Positions 10,201 to 22,200 of a stretch of DNA of 64,000 nt are shown here, piece by piece. Source of the stretch: Limnomonas spitsbergensis (Eukaryota; Chlorophyta; Chlorophyceae; Chlamydomonadales). Below the pieces are notes generated by a model. The model was not told the origin of the DNA. It saw only the letters and a program-made list of their open reading frames with translations, and ran no database searches. Each line of letters starts with the position of its first letter. The first letter of the stretch is position 1. The stretch spans positions 2,108,001 through 2,172,000 of the forward strand of contig JAYJMM010000037.1 in assembly GCA_037349105.1 (NCBI GenBank), given 5' to 3'. A program made the translations under genes and the position numbers.

Positions 10201-13200
10201 ATGACCATGCCCCCCCCCCCACCTACGGATTCAGAGTCGCGTAGGGTGCATCCTCATCACTTATCGATGATCATGCCCTAACCCTCATCGACACACTCAG
10301 AACGACGTAGTGAGCCCCCTCATCACACATCCATGACCATGCCCCCCCCCCCACCTACGCATTCAGAGCGAAGTAGGGTGCATCCTCATCACAATTCCAT
10401 GACCATGCCCCAACCCTGACGGACACACTCAGAAGGATGTAGTGAGCCCCCTCATCACACATCCATGACCATGCCCCAAACCGCACCTGCGCGTTGAGCT
10501 CCACGTAGGGTGTCCCTAGGCGGATGAAGCGCGTGAAGAGCGACTGGTCCAAGTGGCTGCGAATGGGGGCAGGGCTCAGGCCTCAGGGTTCAGGGTCGAT
10601 GACGGATGCTTATGCTCCGGATCCAGGAGTGTAACCAGGAGTGTATGCACTGATTGGTATGCACCACCCTTAACCCTCACCCCCTGAAAACCCTGAACCC
10701 TACCACCAGGGGGGTATGCACGGATTAAGGAGGATGGCCAGGATACAAAACGTGGTGATACAGTGATAGCAGGGAGCGGTGGTGGGTTGACAGAGCCAGA
10801 GGACATGAAAGGGCTTTCGAACTCAATGTTCAGGACATAATAGGACATGAGAAAGGGGACTTACTCCATGTTCAGGACATAATAGGACATGAGAAAGGGG
10901 ACTTACTCCATGTTCAGGACAATCCTTTGATCTCCTGTCGCCTCAACGCCCGGGCTGCCTTCACCCTTCCCTAGCATGACGTGAGGACGGCAATCTGCGG
11001 CTTTCTTGCCGTTCGTACCGTGTGCATGAGTGCTTTCCATTCCTATCACTTGCATCGTCGTAAGACTTCTCACCTATCCTATCATTCATATGATTGCTTG
11101 CTATTCCTATCATTCCTTCCGTATGATTGCTATGAGCTGTGCCTCACCTGTACTTCTGAAAGGCCATGTTCTTGACAACGGGTGGCAGCTGGTGGTGGTC
11201 GCCTATCAGCACCACGCGCTTCAGCCGCGACACCCCGTCCTCTTGCCGCTAAGAGGGGACGAGGAGGGAGGAGAACGGTGAGACAGGGAGGGTTGAGGGT
11301 TGAGGGTTGAGGGTTAAGGAACGTGGCCCAAACCCTAAACTAGGAGGTGAAGGGTGTGACAAGAAGGGAGAATAGGATTCAAGGCAGATGCAAGGACGGC
11401 GAACTGGTCAGGGCGAATCAAACAGATGACAAGGGTTTCGCTTCATGTGCGGGAGAGGGTGTGTGGTGGGGGGGTGGCAGGGGGGATACTGATGAAAAGT
11501 GTGGGCAGGGGGGATACTGATGAAAAGTGTGGGTAGGGGGGACACAGATGAAAAGTGTGGGTAGGGGGGACACTGATGAAAAGTGTGGGCAGGGGGGATA
11601 CTGATGAAAAGTGTGGGTAGGGGGGACACTGATGGAAAGTGTGGGTAGGGGGGACACTGATGAAAAGTGTGGGCAGGGGGGACACTGATGAAAAGTGTGG
11701 GTAGGGGGGACACTGATGAAAAGTGTGGGTAGGGGGGACACTGATGGAAAGTGTGGGTAGGGGGGACACTGATGGACAGTACGGTTGGGGGGGGCCTCTG
11801 ACGAAAAGTGTAATCGGATGCGTCCTTTCCGCTGAGCACAAAGAGGGATGCCATTGCCCTCTAAACGCAGCAGGTGACGGCAGCCGTTCACCAGTGTTGC
11901 ACGAATAGACGCTGCAGAATATAACCTGCCCCTCCCCGTCCCCCGTCAGCAGCAGTATGGGGATGAGGTGTCCTCGCCCCTTATTTCCAGACCCTACCCT
12001 GACTAGGATTAAACCTGGCCCTTTGTATCAGACCCTACCCTGAATAGCATAAACCCTGACCCTTATTTCTAGACCCTGCCCCTCCCTCCATCCTACCTGC
12101 AGCAGCATGGGTATGAATGTCTCGATCTCCAAGATCTGCGCCGCCTCCTCCATCAGAAGGTTGTCGTATTTGAAGGCAAGGTCCACAAACTCGCGGCGCT
12201 TGAGCGCGGCGTGCGTGCAGGTCATTGCCACAATCTGCTTACGCGAGGGTTTAGGGAGGGGGCATGATACGGAATCTGCAGACTCGAGGGCTCAGAGTTC
12301 AGGGAATAGAATAGGAAGGAGCGTCAGCGCGCAAGCCAGGGCCACAATCTGCACACACACACAATGACTGAGGGTTTAGGGTTTAGGGTTTGGGGTTTAC
12401 GGTGGGGGCGCAGGCGGACATGTCTCCGCAATAAATAATCTAAAATGCAAGAATCTAAAATGCGCGAGGGTCTAGGGTGTAAGAGGGAGGCGCATGCGCG
12501 CAGGTCAGGGCCAAAATCTACACACACACACACACACACACACATTGTTACGGTTGAGGGTTCAGAAGGTGGCGCATGCCTAGCTTAGGTTCAGGGTTTC
12601 ACGGTTTAGCATTCAGGGGTGCTTGTCGCCAAAGTTCCCCTCACGTCTGGGCGGTTGCTTCGTAAGGAAAGCCACTTCTCACCGATGGCGGAGCACAGTG
12701 GCAAGCGGAGGCATACACAGGCATTGGGTCAGGTAAGCTTCCAGGCTGGCCCGTGCCTCGTGCTCTCCTCCTGGGCTCGGGCAGCCTCCTTGTTTGCCCT
12801 ACCTCCCACCATTGCATTGGGTCGGGTCAGCCCGAGGTTCTGCCGCTCAAATAATAGGCCTCCGGACATTTGTTAACTTTCGGTACACCTAAGACCGTTG
12901 CCTCGCCTGCCTGCTCACTTGCCTCCAAGCAAGGGTAGCCCTTTCTTCGCCCGCCCTCCCACCTTTGCATCGTGACAGGTCAGCCCCGAGCTAGCCCAGG
13001 CCTCACCACCTGCCCGCCCTCACTCCTCCAAGACACGGGCAGCCCCCTCCATTCCCTGGACATTTGCAGTAGGTCGGGACAGCCCCCGGGCTGACCGTTG
13101 CCTCACACGTCTGCCCGCCCTCCCCCCTCCGTACATGGGCAGCCCCTTCCTTCGCCCGCCCACCCACCTTTGCATCGGGACAGGGCAGCCCTGGGCTAGC

Positions 13201-16200
13201 TCACGCATAGCCTGCCCGCCCTCACTTCTCCAAGACATGGGTAGCCCCCTCTATTGCCCGCCCTCCCACCTTTGCCTGCTTGGACATCAGGTAGTTGACT
13301 CTGTCGGCCTGTCCCCTCAAGAGCTCAAAAGGGCGGATCTCCTCCAGCTCTTGGAACAAGGTCTTGAGGTGTCGGAAGCAGCCGCGCGCGCGCTCCAGAT
13401 CCTGAAGACAACACACACACACACACACGGAGGCATTAAACGTTCGAATGTTTCCGTGCAAAAGAACTATGCTTGTGGATTTGCTCCTGTTGGGAGAGAC
13501 ACAGCTTGTAAATAAATAGATAAATAAATCGATACGCAAGCAAGTGCGTGGATTTAGGAAGCCGCCCATTTTGGCCGAAGCATGGGACACAGCTACCGTG
13601 ATACAGCTTGCAAGTATACAGATCAATTTCAAAGACTTCCGGCAACAGCGGTGGCAAAAAGCAGCAGCCTCGTACAGTCCTTTACAGTTGAAGAAGAGCA
13701 GTGACATGGATCAGACGACAGCATTAGATGTCTAACGCGTTAGAGGGTTCAGGGTTTGGAGGGCTGCGCCAGCCGAGAAAGAGTGACGGACTCCCAAGGG
13801 AAGATGCCAGCATGCCACAGCAACACAAAGCATCATTAGTGAAAGCAAGTTGTGTCATGCATTAACCTCCATAAGACGATTCCAGCAGGCCACACAAGCA
13901 CATAGAGCTATCTGTGGAAAAAAACAGCAGCATCGTGTGCAGCCCTCGCAAAGAAGATGACAGCGGGCCGCACAATCATAGCTGTGGCAACAAGCAGCAG
14001 CAGCCTCATACACAGTCCTCCGATGCGCAAACCTCCACGACATGATTCCAGCAAGCAACACAAAAGATTAGCACCAGCTGGCACAATAAGCAGCAGCAGC
14101 CCAATCCGCAAATCTCCAAAAGAAGATGCCAAAATATAGCTGTGGCAACAAGCAGCAGCCCAATGCGCAAAACTCCATAACACGATTCTGGCAGGCAAAA
14201 CAAAGAAACAGCACCAGCTGGGACAACAAGCGGCAGTCTGATGCGCAAGCCTCCATAACATGATTCTAGCAGATCATATACAGTCCTCCAACAAAAGGTG
14301 CCAAAACATTACTAGGACATCAAGCAGCAGCCTGATGTGCAAGCCTCCATGAGGCTATACCGGCAGCCATAAACACAGATCCGCCAGTAGCCCTCTGCCC
14401 CCCCCCCCTGGCCCTGCTGTTCTCCCCACCCGTTCCACCAGCTACGGGGCCCTTACCGCCGCATACGTAAGGCCGGCGAACAGCGGCTGCGGCGCGTCAG
14501 CGAAGTACTCCTTGAATGGGAAGGCGACCGCCACGGCCTCGCTGGTTCGCTGTTTTTCAACCATGGACATGAAGCGCTCCCACCTATTGGATGAGACAGT
14601 AGCAGCAGGAGTGACGCAAGAGTGAGGCAAGAGTGAGGCAGCAGCAGCAGCAGGAGTGAGGCAAGAGTGAGGCAAAAGAGAGGCAAGAGTGAGGCAAAAG
14701 AGAGGCAAGAGTGAGGCAGCAGCAGCAGCAGGAGTGAGGCAAGAGTGAGGCAAAGAGAGGCAAGAGTGAGGCAGTAGCAGCAGCAGGAGTGAGGCAAGAG
14801 TGAGGCAAGAGTGAGGCAGCAGGAGTGAGGCAGCAGCAGCAGGGGTGAGTAAAGAGTGAGGCAGCAGCAGCAGGAGTGAGGCAAGAGTGAGGCAAAGAGA
14901 GGCAAGAGTGAGGCAGTAGCAGCAGCAGGAGTGAGGCAAGAGTGAGGCAGCAGGAGTGAGGCAGCAGCAGCAGGGGTGAGGAAAGAGTGAGGCAGCAGCA
15001 GCAGGAGTGACGCAAGAGTGAGGCAAGAGTGAGGCAGCAGCAGCAGGAGCAGGAGTGAGGCAAGAGTGAGGCAGCAGCAGGAGTGAGGCAGGAGTGAGGC
15101 AGGAGTGAGGCAGCAGGGGTGAGGAAAGAGTGAGGCAGCAGCAGCAGGAGTGACGCAAGAGTGAGGCAAGAGTGAGGCTGCAGCAGCAGCAGGAATGAGG
15201 CAAGAGTGAGGCAAGAGTGAGGAAGGAGTGAGGATGGCAGCAGCATCAACAGGAGAGAGGAAGGATGCGACAGCAGCAGCAGCAGCAGCAGGAGTGATGC
15301 AAAAGTAAAAACAGATGCAGCAGCAGGAGTAATGAGGCAAGAGTCACAACGGATGCAGCAGCAGCAGCAGCAGCATGCCTAGGTGCATGGAGAGGACGGC
15401 ATCAGCATCAGCAGCAGCAATGCAGGACGAGAGGAATAAGGGAGCCTCCAACCTTGGCCACAGCTTGGCTTGTAACTACCAAGAGCCCCCATCAGGATAG
15501 CAGGTGCAGCAGCCAGAAGTGCGCCACCAAGCACACCCACCTGGACAGCAGGTGCAGCAGCCAAAAGTGCGCCGCCGTCTCACATGTGTACGCCACGTCC
15601 TCTGTGACTCCGAAGCAGCGCGCAAGCTTCTCCACCTCAGCCAGCAGCTGCAGCCGCCGCGCCAACATCGCGTTGACGCGGCCGGCGCGGCTGTAGTCCT
15701 CATCGGAGTTGAGCTCCTGTTCACCCATGCCTGCAAAGCGCGTCAAAGGAGGGGGGGTGGTAACTCTGAGGTTCAATACCTGCGCATCGCGCAGGAGGGG
15801 GGGGGGGGGGGGGCAGCGAAGGTTGGACGTCCCCCACCGTTTTGTTCCTGCTCGCCCATACATGCGCAGCGCATCGCAAGGGGGGTTTCCAACAGGATTG
15901 AGTATCCCACCTGCTCGCCCATACCCCTGTGCAGCGCATCAAAGGGGGGGGTTCAGCGGAGATTGAACTCTGAGGTTCAAAACCTGCGCATCGCGCAGGG
16001 GGGGGGGGGGGGGGGGCAGCGAAGGTTGGACGTCCCCCACCGTTTTGTTCCTGCTCGCCCATACCTGCGCAGCGCATCGCAAGGGGGGTTTCCAACAGGA
16101 TTGAGTATCCCACCTGCTCGCCCATACCCCTGTGCAGCGCATCAAAGGGGGGGGTTCAGCGGAGATTGAACTCTGAGGTTCAAAACCTGCGCATCGCGCA

Positions 16201-19200
16201 GGGGGGGGGGGGGGGCAGTGGAGGTTGGACGTCCCCCACCGTTTTGTTCCTGCTTGCCCATACCTGCGCAGCGCATCGCAAGGGGGGTTTCCAACAGGAT
16301 TGAGTATCCCACCTGCTCGCCCATACCCCTGTGCAGTGCATCAAAGGGGGGGGTTCAGCGGAGATTGAACTCTGAGGTTCAAAACCTGCGCATCGCGCAG
16401 GGGGGGGGGGGGGAGGGCAGCGAAGGTTGGACGTCCCCCACCGTTTTGTTCCTGCTCGCCCATACATGCGCAGCGCATCGCAAGGGGGGTTTCCAACAGG
16501 ATTGAGTATCCCACCTGCTCGCCCATACCCCTGTGCAGTGCATCAAAGGGGGGGGTTCAGCGGAGATTGAACTCTGAGGTTCAAAACCTGCGCATCCAGC
16601 AGGGGGGGGGGGGCCAGTGGAGGTTGGACGTCCCCCACCGTTTTGTTCCTGCTTGCCCTTACCTGCGCAGCGCATCGCAAGGGGGGTTTCCAACAGGATT
16701 GAGTATCCCACCTGCTCGCCCATACCCCTGTGCAGCGCATCAAAGGGGGGGGGTTCAGCGGAGATTGAACTCTGAGGTTCAAAACCTGCGCATCGCGCAG
16801 GGGGGGGGGGGGGGGCAGTGGAGGTTGGACGTCCCCCACCGTTTTGTTCCTGCTTGCCCTTACCTGCGCAGCGCATCGCAAGGGGGGTTTCCAACAGGAT
16901 TGAGTATCCCACCTGCTCGCCCATACCCCTGTGCAGTGCATCAAAGGGGGGGGTTCAGCGGAGATTGAACTCTGAGGTTCAAAACCTGCGCATCCAGCAG
17001 GGGGGGGGGGGCCAGTGGAGGTTGGACGTCCCCCACCGTTTTGTTCCTGCTTGCCCTTACCTGCGCAGCGCATCGCAAGGGGGGTTTCCAACAGGATTGA
17101 GTATCCCACCTGCTCGCCCATACCCCTGTGCAGCGCATCAAAGGGGGGGGGTTCAGCGGAGATTGAACTCTGAGGTTCAAAACCTGCGCATCGCGCAGGG
17201 GGGGGGGGGGGGGCAGTGGAGGTTGGACGTCCCCCACCGTTTTGTTCCTGCTTGCCCTTACCTGCGCAGCGCATCGCAAGGGGGGTTTCCAACAGGATTG
17301 AGTATCCCACCTGCTCGCCCATACCCCTGTGCAGTGCATCAAAGGGGGGGGTTCAGCGGAGATTGAACTCTGAGGTTCAAAACCTGCGCATCGCGCAGGG
17401 GGGGGGGGGGAGGGCAGCGAAGGTTGGACGTCCCCCACCGTTTTGTTCCTGCTCGCCCATACATGCGCAGCGCATCGCAAGGGGGGTTTCCAACAGGATT
17501 GAGTATCCCACCTGCTCGCCCATACCCCTGTGCAGCGCATCAAAGGGGGGGGTTCAGCGGAGATTGAACTCTGAGGTTCAAAACCTGCGCATCGCGCAGG
17601 GGGGGGGGGGGGGGCAGTGGAGGTTGGACGTCCCCCACCGTTTTGTTCCTGCTTGCCCATACCTGCGCAGCGCATCGCAAGGGGGGTTTCCAACAGGATT
17701 GAGTATCCCACCTGCTCGCCCATACCCCTGTGCAGTGCATCAAAGGGGGGGGTTCAGCGGAGATTGAACTCTGAGGTTCAAAACCTGCGCATCGCGCAGG
17801 GGGGGGGGGGGAGGGCAGCGAAGGTTGGACGTCCCCCACCGTTTTGTTCCTGCTCGCCCATACATGCGCAGCGCATCGCAAGGGGGGTTTCCAACAGGAT
17901 TGAGTATCCCACCTGCTCGCCCATACCCCTGTGCAGTGCATCAAAGGGGGGGGTTCAGCGGAGATTGAACTCTGAGGTTCAAAACCTGCGCATCCAGCAG
18001 GGGGGGGGGGGGCCAGTGGAGGTTGGACGTCCCCCACCGTTTTGTTCCTGCTTGCCCTTACCTGCGCAGCGCATCGCAAGGGGGGTTTCCAACAGGATTG
18101 AGTATCCCACCTGCTCGCCCATACCCCTGTGCAGCGCATCAAAGGGGGGGGGTTCAGCGGAGATTGAACTCTGAGGTTCAAAACCTGCGCATCGCGCAGG
18201 GGGGGGGGGGGGGGCAGTGGAGGTTGGACGTCCCCCACCGTTTTGTTCCTGCTTGCCCTTACCTGCGCAGCGCATCGCAAGGGGGGTTTCCAACAGGATT
18301 GAGTATCCCACCTGCTCGCCCATACCCCTGTGCAGTGCATCAAAGGGGGGGGTTCAGCGGAGATTGAACTCTGAGGTTCAAAACCTGCGCATCGCGCAGG
18401 GGGGGGGGGGGGAGGGCAGCGAAGGTTGGACGTCCCCCACCGTTTTGTTCCTGCTCGCCCATACATGCGCAGCGCATCGCAAGGGGGGTTTCCAACAGGA
18501 TTGAGTATCCCACCTGCTCGCCCATACCCCTGTGCAGCGCATCAAAGGGGGGGGTTCAGCGGAGATTGAACTCTGAGGTTCAAAATCTGCGCATCGCGCA
18601 GGGGGGGGGGGGGGGGCAGCGAAGGTTGGACGTCCCCCACCGTTTTGTTCCTGCTCGCCCATACCTGCGCAGCGCATCGCAAGGGGGGTTTCCAACAGGA
18701 TTGAGTATCCCACCTGCTCGCCCATACCCCTGTGCAGCGCATCAAAGGGGGGGGTTCAGCGGAGATTGAACTCTGAGGTTCAAAACCTGCGCATCGCGCA
18801 GGGGGGGGGGGGGGGGCAGTGGAGGTTGGACGTCCCCCACCGTTTTGTTCCTGCTTGCCCATACCTGCGCAGCGCATCGCAAGGGGGGTTTCCAACAGGA
18901 TTGAGTATCCCACCTGCTCGCCCATACCCCTGTGCAGTGCATCAAAGGGGGGGGTTCAGCGGAGATTGAACTCTGAGGTTCAAAACCTGCGCATCGCGCA
19001 GGGGGGGGGGGGGGAGGGCAGCGAAGGTTGGACGTCCCCCACCGTTTTGTTCCTGCTCGCCCATACATGCGCAGCGCATCGCAAGGGGGGTTTCCAACAG
19101 GATTGAGTATCCCACCTGCTCGCCCATACCCCTGTGCAGTGCATCAAAGGGGGGGGTTCAGCGGAGATTGAACTCTGAGGTTTAAAACCTGCGCATCCAG

Positions 19201-22200
19201 CAGGGGGGGGGGGGGGGCAGTGGAGGTTGGACGTCCCCCACCGTTTTGTTCCTGCTTGCCCTTACCTGCGCAGCGCATCGCAAGGGGGGTTTCCAACAGG
19301 ATTGAGTATCCCACCTGCTCGCCCATACCCCTGTGCAGCGCATCAAAGGGGGGGGGTTCAGCGGAGATTGAACTCTGAGGTTCAAAACCTGCGCATCGCG
19401 CAGGGGGGGGGGGGGGGGCAGTGGAGGTTGGACGTCCCCCACCGTTTTGTTCCTGCTTGCCCATACCTGCGCAGCGCATCGCAAGGGGGGTTTCCAACAG
19501 GATTGAGTATCCCACCTGCTCGCCCATACCCCTGTGCAGTGCATCAAAGGGGGGGGTTCAGCGGAGATTGAACTCTGAGGTTCAAAACCTGCGCATCGCG
19601 CAGGGGGGGGGGGGGAGGGCAGCGAAGGTTGGACGTCCCCCACCGTTTTGTTCCTGCTCGCCCATACATGCGCAGCGCATCGCAAGGGGGGTTTCCAACA
19701 GGATTGAGTATCCCACCTGCTCGCCCATACCCCTGTGCAGTGCATCAAAGGGGGGGGTTCAGCGGAGATTGAACTCTGAGGTTCAAAATCTGCGCATCGC
19801 GCAGGGGGGGGGGGGGAGGGCAGCGAAGGTTGGACGTCCCCCACCGTTTTGTTCCTGCTCGCCCATACATGCGCAGCGCATCGCAAGGGGGGTTTCCAAC
19901 AGGATTGAGTATCCCACCTGCTCGCCCATGCCCCTGTGCAGTGCATCAAAGGGGGGGGTTCAGCGGAGATTGAACTCTGAGGTTCAAAACCTGCGCATCG
20001 CGCAGGGGGGGGGGGGGGGCAGTGGAGGTTGGACGTCCCCCACCGTTTTGTTCCTGCTTGCCCTTACCTGCGCAGCGCATAGCAAGGGGGGTTTCCAACA
20101 GGATTGAGTATCCCACCTGCTCGCCCATACCCCTGTGCAGCGCATCAAAGGGGGGGGGTTCAGCGGAGATTGAACTCTGAGGTTCAAAACCTGCGCATCG
20201 CGCAGGGGGGGGGGGGGGGCAGTGGAGGTTGGACGTCCCCCACCGTTTTGTTCCTGCTTGCCCATACCTGCGCAGCGCATCGCAAGGGGGGTTTCCAACA
20301 GGATTGAGTATCCCACCTGCTCGCCCATACCCCTGTGCAGTGCATCAAAGGGGGGGGTTCAGCGGAGATTGAACTCTGAGGTTCAAAATCTGCGCATCGC
20401 GCAGGGGGGGGGGGGGAGGGCAGCGAAGGTTGGACGTCCCCCACCGTTTTGTTCCTGCTCGCCCATACATGCGCAGCGCATCGCAAGGGGGGTTTCCAAC
20501 AGGATTGAGTATCCCACCTGCTCGCCCATACCCCTGTGCAGTGCATCAAAGGGGGGGGTTCAGCGGAGATTGAACTCTGAGGTTCAAAACCTGCGCATCG
20601 CGCAGGGGGGGGGGGGGGGCAGTGGAGGTTGGACGTCCCCCACCGTTTTGTTCCTGCTTGCCCTTACCTGCGCAGCGCATCGCAAGGGGGGTTTCCAACA
20701 GGATTGAGTATCCCACCTGCTCGCCCATACCCCTGTGCAGCGCATCAAAGGGGGGGGGTTCAGCGGAGATTGAACTCTGAGGTTCAAAACCTGCGCATCG
20801 CGCAGGGGGGGGGGGGGGGGCAGTGGAGGTTGGACGTCCCCCACCGTTTTGTTCCTGCTTGCCCATACCTGCGCAGCGCATCGCAAGGGGGGTTTCCAAC
20901 AGGATTGAGTATCCCACCTGCTCGCCCATACCCCTGTGCAGTGCATCAAAGGGGGGGGTTCAGCGGAGATTGAACTCTGAGGTTCAAAACCTGCGCATCG
21001 CGCAGGGGGGGGGGGGGAGGGCAGCGAAGGTTGGACGTCCCCCACCGTTTTGTTCCTGCTCGCCCATACATGCGCAGCGCATCGCAAGGGGGGTTTCCAA
21101 CAGGATTGAGTATCCCACCTGCTCGCCCATACCCCTGTGCAGTGCATCAAAGGGGGGGGTTCAGCGGAGATTGAACTCTGAGGTTCAAAACCTGCGCATC
21201 CAGCAGGGGGGGGGGGGGGCAGTGGAGGTTGGACGTCCCCCACCGTTTTGTTCCTGCTTGCCCTTACCTGCGCAGCGCATCGCAAGGGGGGTTTCCAACA
21301 GGATTGAGTATCCCACCTGCTCGCCCATACCCCTGTGCAGCGCATCAAAGGGGGGGGGGTCAGCGGAGATTGAACTCTGAGGTTCAAAACCTGCGCATCG
21401 CGCAGGGGGGGGGGGGGGGGCAGTGGAGGTTGGACGTCCCCCACCGTTTTGTTCCTGCTTGCCCATACCTGCGCAGCGCATCGCAAGGGGGGTTTCCAAC
21501 AGGATTGAGTATCCCACCTGCTCGCCCATACCCCTGTGCAGTGCATCAAAGGGGGGGGTTCAGCGGAGATTGAACTCTGAGGTTCAAAACCTGCGCATCG
21601 CGCAGGGGGGGGGGGGGGGCAGTGGAGGTTGGACGTCCCCCACCGTTTTGTTCCTGCTTGCCCTTACCTGCGCAGCGCATCGCAAGGGGGGTTTCCAACA
21701 GGATTGAGTATCCCACCTGCTCGCCCATACCCCTGTGCAGCGCATCAAAGGGGGGGGGTTCAGCGGAGATTGAACTCTGAGGTTCAAAACCTGCGCATCG
21801 CGCAGGGGGGGGGGGGGAGGGCAGCGAAGGTTGGACGTCCCCCACCGTTTTGTTCCTGCTCGCCCATACATGCGCAGCGCATCGCAAGGGGGGTTTCCAA
21901 CAGGATTGAGTATCCCACCTGCTCGCCCATACCCCTGTGCAGTGCATCAAAGGGGGGGGTTCAGCGGAGATTGAACTCTGAGGTTCAAAACCTGCGCATC
22001 GCGCAGGGGGGGGGGGGGGGCAGTGGAGGTTGGACGTCCCCCACCGTTTTGTTCCTGCTTGCCCTTACCTGCGCAGCGCATCGCAAGGGGGGTTTCCAAC
22101 AGGATTGAGTATCCCACCTGCTCGCCCATACCCCTGTGCAGCGCATCAAAGGGGGGGGGTTCAGCGGAGATTGAACTCTGAGGTTCAAAACCTGCGCATC

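Noticed and set aside
14442..15340. Leu/Pro/His/Ser/Cys-rich frames of 220-295 codons
   Set aside because: CAG and GAGTGAGGCAA low-complexity sequence within intron 18.
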